DNA of 38,321 bases from a bacterium (GCA_021780195.1 JAJXZE010000017.1:1-38321), one strand, 5' to 3'; numbered from the stretch's first letter, positions 8,892 through 17,669 are shown. Program-made: numbers and translations. Notes: generated by a model from the sequence alone, not told the origin.

Positions 8892-9731
8892 TCAGCGTCG
8901 GAAAAGCGATTGATTTCCTGGGACGAGGCCAAGGAGGCGAATTGAGAAAACCTCGTAGTTTACAAGTCCAAGAATCGCACCTACCACCGCACCGACGAGT
9001 GCACTGCCGACAAAGTAACCGATGGCGCTACCGATGGCCGCATCCACGGCGCAGAGTAATCGCACCTCAGAATGAATGACTCGGAAAGACATTTTCAGGA
9101 ATCGGTAGAGAGCGTTCACGTTGTGTCTAAATTTCTGCTGATTTTCTTGGGAAAACCAGCAAGCAACCCTCTTTTGTATCGCGCGGGGTACGGTCCAGAA
9201 GAAGAACTTAGGCACCCTTAAGCCGTAAAAGCGAAATGGGTCGCAAAGATACATTCCTCCTAAAAACAGAACCTCTTCGCGGAGGGCATTAGCTTTTTGG
9301 CTGTTGCTCGCCCAGAATCCCACTATCAATCCCGCTATCAATCCCGCACAAAGCATACATTGCATCATCATCGCTACGCCAAGGAGGAGACTGGCGATAG
9401 TCTCATCCCCTTTGACAAGCGCTGCGGAAATAGCGAGGAATAAAATCAAGGACACTTCAGCTATTGCAATCGTGACAAGCAGGCCAATCATTTCCATCAC
9501 GAGTGCGTAACGGGCGCGCCACAATTCAAGGTTGGGGCGCCATGCGGTAGCCGCTGACCATGCTTGGGGAATTGCGGCTGCTACCGCCTTCCATTCGAAA
9601 GATAGATAACCAGTAGATCCACCCACGACCAGTCCTATCCACCAAAAGAATGGATGTAGCTGAAGGGCAGTCAGCGCTCCGACAAATGCGCCGAGAGCGC
9701 AGGAAAGCGAAATTTTAAAGCCCGTTTTCAT
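8892..9731 (-). CDS. Multi-pass membrane protein of unknown function
   Basis: 279 aa, several hydrophobic helices and glycine-zipper-like segments; GGAGG upstream of ATG (CGGAGGCCAACCAATATG). Confidence 0.75.
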   Translation of the reverse strand: MKTGFKISLSCALGAFVGALTALQLHPFFWWIGLVVGGSTGYLSFEWKAVAAAIPQAWSAATAWRPNLELWRARYALVMEMIGLLVTIAIAEVSLILFLAISAALVKGDETIASLLLGVAMMMQCMLCAGLIAGLIVGFWASNSQKANALREEVLFLGGMYLCDPFRFYGLRVPKFFFWTVPRAIQKRVACWFSQENQQKFRHNVNALYRFLKMSFRVIHSEVRLLCAVDAAIGSAIGYFVGSALVGAVVGAILGLVNYEVFSIRLLGLVPGNQSLFRR

Positions 9732-9795
9732 ATTGGTTGGCCTCCGTCAAATCGAAGTTCGGCTCGCTGGCCGGTATATTCAAAAAACTGTTCAT

Positions 9796-9824
9796 ATAAT
9801 ACATTTTAACTGGTTCGTAGTCAA
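9796..9824 (-). promoter_or_regulatory. Promoter of the membrane protein at 8892-9731
   Basis: Minus strand TTGACT (9824-9819), 17-nt spacer, TATTAT (9801-9796). Confidence 0.55.
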
Positions 9825-9837
9825 GCATTTGTAAGTG

Positions 9838-9949
9838 GATTCTCACGCTCACTGTATAGGAGTTTGCAGGTTAACTGCACGGGTATCTTTGATACCCCAT
9901 ACTCTGATGTATGTCATGCATTCACATCGGAAGGGAGGATTTGTCGGTC
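9838..9949 (-). repeat. Dispersed intergenic element, copy 1
   Basis: Aligns over about 110 bp to 38198-38310 (ATTCTCAC.CTCA.TG...GTTTGCAGG...CCAT.CTC.GA.GTATGTCAT...CATCGGAA...CGGTC). Confidence 0.8.
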
Positions 9950-10202
9950 CTCGTCCGTATGCTGTAGGCCGGATATATGGGCGCCGAGATCGCCCCGCAC
10001 CTTCTGGAAAGATCCGAGCGCGATGAACCGCCGCATCGCGTAGCACGGCGGCAGGGGCGCGTATGATGTCCGCGAGGCGCGGCGGCGAAAGCATATTGCT
10101 CGCGTGGATGCGATGCAAAGCGTCCGCGCATTGAATGGTCGGCTCCTCGACATGGTCATGAAGATGCTCAAGGGGCATCTTTCTCCCGAAATGACCGCCC
10201 AC
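9917..10202 (-). pseudogene. Possible frameshifted small coding remnant
   Basis: MPLEHLHDHVEEPTIQCADALHRIHASNMLSPPRLADIIRAP in one frame continues as APLPPCYAMRRFIALGSFQKVRGDLGAHISGLQHTDEDRQILPSDVNA* in the next, with GC-rich third positions in the second frame. Confidence 0.3.
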
Positions 10203-10231
10203 GAAAACGTCTCAAATTCAAAAGTCCGCTA

Positions 10232-10280
10232 CAGATATTCAAAAAGACCAATCTGTGCAATGAGAGTGCAAGTTCAAGCG
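10232..10280 (+). repeat. Dispersed intergenic element, partial copy 3
   Basis: TATTCAAAAAGACCAATCTGTGCAATGAGAGTGCAAGTTCAA versus minus strand of copy 2 TTATGAAAAAGACC---TGTGCAATGAGCCTGCAAACCCC. Confidence 0.55.
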
Positions 10281-10293
10281 TGGCGCGCTGACC

Positions 10294-10368
10294 TCCCTGC
10301 AGGCATTCCCTTTCCGGAACGCTTACTGGGGATGGTTGCATTCCGGAAAGGGAATGCCTGCAGGGAGA
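10294..10368. repeat. Long perfect inverted repeat (27-bp arms, 21-nt loop)
   Basis: CTCCCTGCAGGCATTCCCTTTCCGGAA (10294-10320) and TTCCGGAAAGGGAATGCCTGCAGGGAG (10342-10368). Confidence 0.97.
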
Positions 10369-10447
10369 GCAGTCCCGGTTTGCTATACTTATAGCAAGGG
10401 TATTTTCCCTGCCAAAGGTCGAAGTACAGCAAATTTCACTAACGCTA

Positions 10448-11131
10448 ATGATAGTGCAAAGTTGGACTGATGTGGTCACGCAGTCGTTGCAGAGCGTGTG
10501 GATGCAGTTTGCGTCGTTCATGCCGAATCTTATCGGGGCGATCATCGTCCTTATCATCGGCCTCGTCGTGGCGGCCGGCCTCGGCGCGCTCGTCGAGAAG
10601 ATCTTCGAAGCGCTCCGGCTGGACACCTTCCTCGAGAAACTTGGCCTCCGGCCTTATTTTGAGAGGGCGGGCCTTCGCATCCGCGGCGCTTACTTCCTCG
10701 GACGGCTGGTCTACTGGTTTATCGTGATCGCGTTTCTGCTTGCGGCGTCCGACAGCCTGGGCCTCTACGCGCTTTCGAGTTTCCTCGACTCCGTGCTGGC
10801 CTACCTGCCAAACGTCATTGCGGCGGTCTTGATCATGCTTGCGGCCCTCGTCCTCGGAAACTTCGTCCGGAGGGTGGTTACGGCATCGGTATTGAGCGCC
10901 AAGCTCCACGCCGCACACTTCCTCGGCACGGCGTCGTGGTGGGTGATCGCGATCTTCGGGTTCTTTGCGGCCCTTACGCAATTGAACATCGCAACGGCGA
11001 TCATCCAGAGCATCGTGACGGGTTTCATCGCGATGCTCGCCCTCGCCGGCGGCCTGGCCTTCGGGCTCGGCGGCAGGGAATATGCGAGCCATCTCGTGAG
11101 CCGCCTGCGCGAGCGCACGGAATCGAAGTAG
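10448..11131 (+). CDS. Membrane protein with conserved TM-helix repeats (MscS-related/CmpX-like)
   Basis: LPNLIGAIIVLIIGLVVAAGLGALVEKIFEAL and LPNVIAAVLIMLAALVLGNFVRRVV repeats; C-terminal LAFGLGGREYAS. Confidence 0.8.
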   Translation: MIVQSWTDVVTQSLQSVWMQFASFMPNLIGAIIVLIIGLVVAAGLGALVEKIFEALRLDTFLEKLGLRPYFERAGLRIRGAYFLGRLVYWFIVIAFLLAASDSLGLYALSSFLDSVLAYLPNVIAAVLIMLAALVLGNFVRRVVTASVLSAKLHAAHFLGTASWWVIAIFGFFAALTQLNIATAIIQSIVTGFIAMLALAGGLAFGLGGREYASHLVSRLRERTESK

Positions 11132-11152
11132 GTTCCTTCATGGTTCATCAAG

Positions 11153-11175
11153 AACCCCGCCCCGCGGGGTTTTTG
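11153..11175 (+). terminator. Intrinsic terminator
   Basis: AACCCCG CCCCG CGGGGTTTTT. Confidence 0.8.
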
Positions 11176-11180
11176 ATTTC

Positions 11181-11210
11181 TTGACGGCGCGGGCTGTTTT
11201 CGCCTATACT
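11181..11210 (+). promoter_or_regulatory. Promoter of rpsP operon
   Basis: TTGACG (11181-11186), 18-nt spacer, TATACT (11205-11210); ATG at 11219. Confidence 0.7.
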
Positions 11211-11218
11211 GTTAACCA

Positions 11219-11506
11219 ATGTTGTCCATCAAATTACAACGCATCGGGAAGAAGCATCAGCCGAGCTACCGGCTCGTGGTCGCCGAGGGGCGTTCGAAGC
11301 TCGCCGCGCCGCCGATCGAAGACCTCGGCGCCTACAGCACATTCACGAAGAAGGCAACCTTCCGCAAGGAGCGGGTGGCGCACTGGATCAAGATGGGCGC
11401 CCAGCCCACCGCCACGGTGCACAATCTTCTCGTAAAGTATGGGTTCATCACCGCGACGAAGAAACAGGTCAAGATAAAGAAGAAGGCCGAAAAGAAGGAA
11501 GCGTGA
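11219..11506 (+). CDS. rpsP: 30S ribosomal protein S16
   Basis: MLSIKLQRIGKKHQPSYRLVVAEGRSK...IEDLGAY, MGAQPTATVHNLL. Confidence 0.97.
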   Translation: MLSIKLQRIGKKHQPSYRLVVAEGRSKLAAPPIEDLGAYSTFTKKATFRKERVAHWIKMGAQPTATVHNLLVKYGFITATKKQVKIKKKAEKKEA

Positions 11507-11511
11507 TTTCT

Positions 11512-11799
11512 ATGCCGAATACTTCAGCGGTCGACCAGGAATTTCTTGAATATCTCGTGAAGTCGCTTGTCGACCACCCCGAGGACGTGAAGATCGACCG
11601 CAAGGTTGATGAGATGGGCGTGCTCCTCACGCTTCGCGTGAATCCCGTCGACATGGGACAGGTGGTCGGGCGTCAGGGGGCGACGGCGAAGGCTATCCGG
11701 TCGCTTCTCAGGATCGTGGGCGTAAAGAATAACACGCGTCTCAACCTGAAGATCGAAGAACCGGAAGGGGGCGCACGCCTTCCGCGGACGGAAGCGTAA
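11512..11799 (+). CDS. khpA: KH-domain RNA-binding protein KhpA
   Basis: FLEYLVKSLVDHPEDVKI...DMGQVVGRQGATAKAIRSLLRIVG; downstream of rpsP as is common. Confidence 0.92.
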   Translation: MPNTSAVDQEFLEYLVKSLVDHPEDVKIDRKVDEMGVLLTLRVNPVDMGQVVGRQGATAKAIRSLLRIVGVKNNTRLNLKIEEPEGGARLPRTEA

Positions 11800-11811
11800 C
11801 CGGCATCACCC

Positions 11812-12375
11812 ATGGCTCTCGCGTACACCGATCTCACTAAGGGGATACTCTTCATCATGGACGGCGCGCCTTACGAGGTGCTCGAGTCGCATTTTTTGCG
11901 CATGCAGCAGCGGAAGGCGGTCGTGCAGACCCGCATCAGGAACCTCATCACGGGGAAGATCCTCGACCGCAATTTCCAGCCGAGCGATTCATTCGAGGAG
12001 GCGGAGATCGAACGAAAGCCCGCAATGTTCATCTACGCGAACCGCGGAGAGTTTTGGTTCCACGAGGACGGCAATCCCAAGAACCGCTTCTCGCTTGCGG
12101 CGGAGATCGTCGGCGAGCCGGGGAAATTCCTGAAGCCAAACACCAAGGTGACCACCTTCGTCTTTAACGGTGCGGTCATCAAGATGGACGTCCCGATCAA
12201 GATGGAGTTCAAAGTGACCGAAGCGCCGCCGTCGATCCGCGGCAACACCGCTCAGGGAGGCACGAAGCAGGTAACGATCGAGGGAGGCGCAAAGATCAAC
12301 GTGCCGCTCTTCGTGAACGAAGGAGAGACGATCCGCGTGAACACGCAGACGGGGGAGTACGTGGAGCGGGTGTAG
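11812..12375 (+). CDS. efp: Elongation factor P
   Basis: KGILFIMDGAPYEVLESHFLRMQQRKAVVQTRIRNLITGKI ... GEYVERV. Confidence 0.96.
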   Translation: MALAYTDLTKGILFIMDGAPYEVLESHFLRMQQRKAVVQTRIRNLITGKILDRNFQPSDSFEEAEIERKPAMFIYANRGEFWFHEDGNPKNRFSLAAEIVGEPGKFLKPNTKVTTFVFNGAVIKMDVPIKMEFKVTEAPPSIRGNTAQGGTKQVTIEGGAKINVPLFVNEGETIRVNTQTGEYVERV

Positions 12376-12436
12376 GAGCGGCACACGGAGAAATAATTTT
12401 GATTTTTACGCTCCGGGCGGGTAGGATGGGCAGGTG

Positions 12437-13573
12437 ATGCAGGGACAAAAAGGGAAGAAGGTCTTCGTCGGCATGTCGGGCGGAGTGGACAGCTCCGTTG
12501 CGGCGATGCTAATGAGGGACCGCGGCTACGACGTCGCGGGAGTTTTTATGCGTTCGTATAATCTTGACGGCTGCGCCGATCGCGATGCGGAAGACGCGCG
12601 GCGCGTGGCGGAAGCGCTTGGGATCCCGTTCTACGTTTGGGACTTCGAGGAGGAATACAAGCAACGCGTGGTGGATTACATGATCGAGGGGTACCGCGCG
12701 GGCATGACGCCGAATCCGGACGTGAGGTGCAACAAGGAGATCAAGTTCGGCTTGTTCCTCGAGCGTGCGCTCGCCGCGGGCGCGGATTACGTGGCGACGG
12801 GGCACTACGTGCGCCTCATGGATGGCGTCAGGAGTGATGGTCATGACGGCGGTGCGCGGCTTTTTGAAGCGGTCGACGGAAACAAAGATCAGTCATATTT
12901 TCTCTGGACGCTTACCGGGGCCCAGCTTGCGCATTGTCTTTTCCCGATCGGCGATTATCGGAAGCCGGAGGTGCGTGCGATGGCGCGCGTGGCAGATCTC
13001 CCGACCGCGGAAAAGAAAGATTCGCAGGGGATATGCTTTCTCGGCATGGTGGATCTGGATGCATTCCTGAAGCGCCATATCCCTTCGCGCCGAGGCGCGC
13101 TCATAACGACCGCGGGCGAAAAGATCGGTGAACATTCGGGCGCGGAATTCGTGACGATCGGCGAGCGACATCTCCGCGCGGATTTTTCGTTCCCGAAGAC
13201 GGGCGTCGCGCGCGCCCGAAAGCCGTTCTATGTCGCGGCGAAAGATACCGCAACGAACGTGGTCACGGTCGCCGAGGGGAGCGATCACCCCGCGCTCTAC
13301 CGGAAGGAAGTATCTCTGGACCAAGTGCATTTCATCGGGGGAGATTCGCTCGTGGCTCCGGTCTGCCGTGCCGCGGCCGGCGATGCGGCGCCCCTCCGCG
13401 TGCGCGCCCGCGTGCGCTACCGCGAACCGCTTTCAGACGCGGCGCTCTCGCGGCTCGACGACGGCCGCTACCGCCTGGCCTTCGATGAGCCGAGGAAATT
13501 CGTGGCTTCGGGCCAATCGGCGGTGTTTTACGGCGCGGACGGGGAGATGCTCGGCGGCGGGATCATTATTTAA
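12437..13573 (+). CDS. mnmA: tRNA-specific 2-thiouridylase MnmA
   Basis: VGMSGGVDSSVAAMLM, GMTPNPDVRCNKEIKF, GATGHY-like ADYVATGHYVR, KDSQGICFLG. Confidence 0.97.
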   Translation: MQGQKGKKVFVGMSGGVDSSVAAMLMRDRGYDVAGVFMRSYNLDGCADRDAEDARRVAEALGIPFYVWDFEEEYKQRVVDYMIEGYRAGMTPNPDVRCNKEIKFGLFLERALAAGADYVATGHYVRLMDGVRSDGHDGGARLFEAVDGNKDQSYFLWTLTGAQLAHCLFPIGDYRKPEVRAMARVADLPTAEKKDSQGICFLGMVDLDAFLKRHIPSRRGALITTAGEKIGEHSGAEFVTIGERHLRADFSFPKTGVARARKPFYVAAKDTATNVVTVAEGSDHPALYRKEVSLDQVHFIGGDSLVAPVCRAAAGDAAPLRVRARVRYREPLSDAALSRLDDGRYRLAFDEPRKFVASGQSAVFYGADGEMLGGGIII

Positions 13574-13609
13574 GAAAGTTTTAATGTGTGGTGTGGTATA
13601 GTGGCGGCT

Positions 13610-14119
13610 ATGGAGGTCGCCGAACGGAGGGAAATTTTTACGGAGATGAGCCGGATCGTCGGGGTAATCACGGAGAGTTTTGACGACAAGATCCAGCTTG
13701 TCGTTGAGCAGTTTTTGAGCGTGCACGACGAATTGCATGATATACGGAGGACGCTCGCAATCCACGAAGAGAAGATCGATCGCCTGACCGTCTCGGTGGT
13801 GGCGCTCAAGCAGGATGTCACCGTGCTTAAGCAGGAGGTAGCCGAACTGAAGAAGGATGTCGCCGTGCTTAAGCAGGATGTTGCCGAACTGAAGAAGGAT
13901 GTCGCCGTGCTCAAACAGGATGTAGCCATTCTCAAGCAGGATGTTGCCGAACTGAAGAAGGATGTCGCCGTGCTCAAACAGGATGTAGCCATTCTCAAGC
14001 AGGATGTGACCGTGCTTAAGCAGGATGTCGACGGGTTGAAGAATGACATGGGCGAGGTGAAGACGTCTCTCGCGGGCAAGGCGAATCTCGTCGACGTCCG
14101 CGAGCTTCGTCGCGCGTAG
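13610..14119 (+). CDS. Coiled-coil heptad-repeat protein
   Basis: Near-perfect heptads VLKQDVA/ELKKDVA; ATG 8 nt after a TATAGT box. Confidence 0.75.
   Translation: MEVAERREIFTEMSRIVGVITESFDDKIQLVVEQFLSVHDELHDIRRTLAIHEEKIDRLTVSVVALKQDVTVLKQEVAELKKDVAVLKQDVAELKKDVAVLKQDVAILKQDVAELKKDVAVLKQDVAILKQDVTVLKQDVDGLKNDMGEVKTSLAGKANLVDVRELRRA
13802..14032 (+). repeat. 21-bp tandem repeat (about 11 units) within the coiled-coil gene
   Basis: Units such as GTGCTCAAACAGGATGTAGCC / ATTCTCAAGCAGGATGTTGCC / GAACTGAAGAAGGATGTCGCC; a 63-bp three-unit block is duplicated almost exactly. Confidence 0.95.
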
Positions 14120-14197
14120 CGGCGCGCGAGGCGCGCACCCATTGCGTCCCGCGCCTGGATTTTGCCGAGGCGCGATTTTGGTGATATTCTGTATGGA

Positions 14198-15487
14198 ATG
14201 AGACAGTCGGCACTCTTCTCGAAAACCGAACGGAACGCGCCGAAGGATGAGGCGACGGTGAATGCCCAATTGCTCGCGCGCGCGGGATTCGTCTCCAAGC
14301 TCATGGCGGGGGTATACAGCTATTTGCCCCTCGGCCTGCGCGTTTTGCGGAACATCGAGACGGTGGTGCGGGAGGAAATGAATGCCGTGGGAGGGCAGGA
14401 AATTCTGATGCCCCAGATCCATCCGAAAGCCAACTGGGCGCGGACGGGCGGGTGGGATCGGATCGACGTGCTCTTCAAGCTGAAGAGCCGGACGGGCAAG
14501 GAGTATGCTCTGGGACAGAGCGAGGAGGAAATCGTGACGCCGCTCGTCATGAAATACGCGACCACGTACAAAGATCTTCCGAACGCGGTCTACCAGATCC
14601 ACTGGAAGTTTCGCGACGAGCTTCGTTCGAAGTCCGGCCTTCTCCGGGGCATCGAGTTCCTCATGAAGGACATGTACAGCTTCCACGAGAACCAGGAGGA
14701 TTTTGAGCGCTACTACGAGGAGGTGAAACAGGCGTATTTCCGCATCTTCACCCGCCTCGGCCTTGTGGCAAAAGCCACCGAGGCGTCCGGAGGCGCATTC
14801 ACGGAAAAAATATCGTATGAATTCATGGTGCTCACCGATGCGGGCGAGGACGATATCCTGTATTGCGACGCCTGCGAGTTCTGCGTGAACCGCGAGGTTG
14901 CGAAGGAGAAGGCCGGGGAGCGCTGTGCGCGGTGCGGCAAGGGAATGCTCGCCGGAGCCAAGGCGTCCGAAGTGGGTAACGTATTCGATCTGGGCCAAAA
15001 ATTCGTGAAGGATTTCGATCTGACCTTCACGGACCGCGAGGGTAAAAAGCAGTATCCGGCCATGGGGTGCTACGGCATAGGCATCTCGCGCCTTATGGGC
15101 GTGATTGTGGAAAAATTCCACGATGAGCGCGGCATCGTCTGGCCGGAGGCGGTGGCACCGTTCCGCGTCCATCTGATCGCGCTTGGCGGCGCGACGGAGG
15201 ACGGAGATCACGCCTATGCCGATTTACAAAACGCCGGTATTGAGGTACTTTATGACGACCGGGATCTCTCGGCGGGCGAGAAATTCGCGGAGGCGGATCT
15301 CATCGGTATTCCGTGGCGCATGGTAGTGAGTCCCAGGCTTGAGGGAAAGGCGGAGCTCACGCGGCGGGACGAGAAAGAAGAGAAGATCATGGCGCGGGCG
15401 GACGCGATCGCGGAGATTGCCGCGGCCGGGATCGGGACGGCGGCCGGAGGCGGGATGGGAATCGTGCCAGACAGAGCGGGATCATAA
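14198..15487 (+). CDS. proS: Prolyl-tRNA synthetase, short form
   Basis: MRQSALFSKTERNAPKDEATVNAQLLARAGFVSKLMAGVYSYLPLGLRVLRNIE; FRDELRSKSGLLRGIEFLMKDMYSFH; MGCYGIGISRLMGVIVE. Confidence 0.96.
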   Translation: MRQSALFSKTERNAPKDEATVNAQLLARAGFVSKLMAGVYSYLPLGLRVLRNIETVVREEMNAVGGQEILMPQIHPKANWARTGGWDRIDVLFKLKSRTGKEYALGQSEEEIVTPLVMKYATTYKDLPNAVYQIHWKFRDELRSKSGLLRGIEFLMKDMYSFHENQEDFERYYEEVKQAYFRIFTRLGLVAKATEASGGAFTEKISYEFMVLTDAGEDDILYCDACEFCVNREVAKEKAGERCARCGKGMLAGAKASEVGNVFDLGQKFVKDFDLTFTDREGKKQYPAMGCYGIGISRLMGVIVEKFHDERGIVWPEAVAPFRVHLIALGGATEDGDHAYADLQNAGIEVLYDDRDLSAGEKFAEADLIGIPWRMVVSPRLEGKAELTRRDEKEEKIMARADAIAEIAAAGIGTAAGGGMGIVPDRAGS

Positions 15488-15502
15488 AAAATAACATTGA
15501 AC

Positions 15503-16546
15503 ATGTCGCTTTTCGACAATATCTTCAAGGACATCGGGGTGGATCTTGGCACGGCGAACACGCTTGTCTATCTGAAGCACAAGGGCGTCGTGGTGGATGA
15601 GCCGTCGGTCGCCGCGATGAACGTAAAGACAAACCACATTCTTGCGGTGGGGGATGAGGCGAAGAAGATGCTCGGCAGGACGCCCGCGCACATCAATGTG
15701 GTGCGGCCGCTCGTGAACGGCGTGATCTCCGATTTCGAGATGACGGAGGAGATGCTCCGCCACTTCCTCCGCCGCCCGCAGGTGAGCCCGATGACGTCCT
15801 ACCGCCGCGCGCTGATCGCGATCCCGAATCACCTGACCGAGGTGGAGCGGAAGTCGGTCGAGGATGCGGCGCTGAACGCCGGATGTGCGAAGGTGTACCT
15901 TGTGGAGTCGCCCACGGCGGCTGCCCTCGGCGCGGGCCTTGCCATCATGGAGCCTGCGGCAAACCTGATCGTCGATATCGGCGGTGGCACGACGGACATT
16001 GCGGTGATCTCAATGGGGGGCACGGTCGTCGCGCGGACACTCAAGATCGCAGGGGATCGTTTCAACGAGGAGATCATCCGCTTTGCGCGCGAGGAATTTC
16101 ATCTCGCGATCGGCGAGCCGACGGCCGAATACGCGAAGATCACGGTGGGTTCGGCGATCCCGCTCGACGAACGCCTCGAAGTACCGGTGCGCGGCCGCGA
16201 CATGTCGACCGGACTTCCGCGGGAAATCGGCCTCAAGAATAACCACGTCCGCATGGCGATTGCGAAGCCGCTCCGCACCGTGATTGATTCCGTGCATGAA
16301 GTGATCGAGGAGACTCCGCCGGAACTTGCGGGCGACATTCTCCGCCAGGGGATCACGCTATGCGGTGGCGGGGCGCTTTTGCGCGGCCTTAGCGACCTCA
16401 TCGAAAAAGAAACCGGCGTTTCGGTGCGCATCGCGGATGATCCCCTGACCTGCGTTGCGCGCGGCCTTGGACAGATGGTGGACGATTTCGAAGGGCATCG
16501 CGGTCTGCTCGACAACCCCCTGAAGCCTCTCTCCATCAACCTTTAG
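15503..16546 (+). CDS. mreB: Rod shape-determining protein MreB
   Basis: IGVDLGTANTLVYLKHKGVVVDEPSVAAMN; NLIVDIGGGTTDIAVISMGG; GITLCGGGALLRGLSDLIEKETG. Confidence 0.97.
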   Translation: MSLFDNIFKDIGVDLGTANTLVYLKHKGVVVDEPSVAAMNVKTNHILAVGDEAKKMLGRTPAHINVVRPLVNGVISDFEMTEEMLRHFLRRPQVSPMTSYRRALIAIPNHLTEVERKSVEDAALNAGCAKVYLVESPTAAALGAGLAIMEPAANLIVDIGGGTTDIAVISMGGTVVARTLKIAGDRFNEEIIRFAREEFHLAIGEPTAEYAKITVGSAIPLDERLEVPVRGRDMSTGLPREIGLKNNHVRMAIAKPLRTVIDSVHEVIEETPPELAGDILRQGITLCGGGALLRGLSDLIEKETGVSVRIADDPLTCVARGLGQMVDDFEGHRGLLDNPLKPLSINL

Positions 16547-16558
16547 CAAGCGTCCATC

Positions 16559-17227
16559 GTGCGCACGTACCACCCCTGGGTTCTGATCGTCTACGCCGCC
16601 GCCCTCGCCGCCCTCCTTTTTCTCCGTCCGTGGTACGGATGGACCCTCCGTGCATGGCTTGCGCCGCTTTCGACGCGCGATACCGATAGCGCCGGGCTTG
16701 CCGCCGCGAATGAAGCTTTGAAAGCGGAACTCGCCCAAGTTGCGAAAGTCGCCGCCGAGCTTCCGCAGGCCTCTCCGCACTATCTCCGCGCCATGGTCTA
16801 TTCGCGGTACCCCTTTAATTTCAAAAATGAACTCCTCCTGAATGTGGGCTCGAGCGAAGGCGTGGTTACGGGGCACGCCGTCACCTTCCAGGGAATTTTG
16901 ATCGGCCGTGTCTCCCGGGTGTTTGCGGACACCGCGCTCGTGCAGACGGTTTTCGACAGCGACTTCAAATTGCCGGTGCGGATCGGCGCGGGCGGGTATG
17001 ACGCCCTGATCGTCGGAGGCGCATATCCAAAAGCGGAGTCGATCGTGAAAAGCGCGGCGCTTCATGCGGGCGACGTGATCTATTCCGCCGCGCCGGGCCT
17101 TCCCTACGGCCTTCCCGTAGCGGAGGTGGTGTCCACAAGCACCTCGCCTGACAATCTCTTCATCCAGGCGGATCTTTCATTCGCCTACGACCTGAACACC
17201 GTGCAGACGGTGCTGATCGCCCAATGA
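16559..17227 (+). CDS. mreC: Rod shape-determining protein MreC
   Basis: Follows mreB; N-terminal TM; NVGSSEGVVTGHAVTFQGILIGRVSRVFADTALVQTVFDSDFKLPVRI. Confidence 0.88.
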   Translation: MRTYHPWVLIVYAAALAALLFLRPWYGWTLRAWLAPLSTRDTDSAGLAAANEALKAELAQVAKVAAELPQASPHYLRAMVYSRYPFNFKNELLLNVGSSEGVVTGHAVTFQGILIGRVSRVFADTALVQTVFDSDFKLPVRIGAGGYDALIVGGAYPKAESIVKSAALHAGDVIYSAAPGLPYGLPVAEVVSTSTSPDNLFIQADLSFAYDLNTVQTVLIAQ

Positions 17228-17652
17228 CGCGGAAGTTTCTCCTCGCGTTCCTCGCGCTCTCCGTTTCCCTTGTCCTGCAGGCGTGGCTTGCGGGCGCGGG
17301 TATTTTTCTCGACCTCTCTTTTGCGACGCTCATCGCCCTCGCATTCTTCCTCGATTTTCTTGAATTACTGACACTCGCCCTGGGTGTGGCGTTCGTACTG
17401 AACTGGCAGCCGGCGCCGAGTGCGACCCTCGCGTTCCTCGCGGGGTATCCGTGCCTTATCCACCTTCTCTACCGCCTTGCGCCATGGCAGATCTGGATCA
17501 TGATCCCCGCCGCGATCGTGGTCGGCTTCACGGCGCTCCTCTTTGTCGCCGCGCCGGGGTCCTTCGCGGCGGCACCAGGCCTTTTCTTCGGAGATCTTTT
17601 TGCGGGAATTCTCTTTGGATATCTCGCCTTCTTCTCCCTCGCCCGCGCATAG
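17224..17652 (+). CDS. mreD: MreD-like membrane protein
   Basis: Hydrophobic 142-aa protein overlapping mreC, preceding PBP2; called mainly by context. Confidence 0.65.
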   Translation: MTRKFLLAFLALSVSLVLQAWLAGAGIFLDLSFATLIALAFFLDFLELLTLALGVAFVLNWQPAPSATLAFLAGYPCLIHLLYRLAPWQIWIMIPAAIVVGFTALLFVAAPGSFAAAPGLFFGDLFAGILFGYLAFFSLARA

Positions 17653-17669
17653 TGGTATTCTAAGAGACG

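Noticed and set aside
10104-10394. 96-aa plus-strand ORF
   Set aside because: Spans the dispersed repeat and the perfect hairpin; composition not coding-like.
13802-14032. Possible CRISPR-like array
   Set aside because: Units are contiguous 21-bp in-frame heptad repeats without spacers; no cas genes in the window.
13433-15211. 592-aa minus-strand ORF
   Set aside because: Antisense to mnmA, the coiled-coil gene and proS; repetitive peptide is the mirror of the 21-bp repeats.
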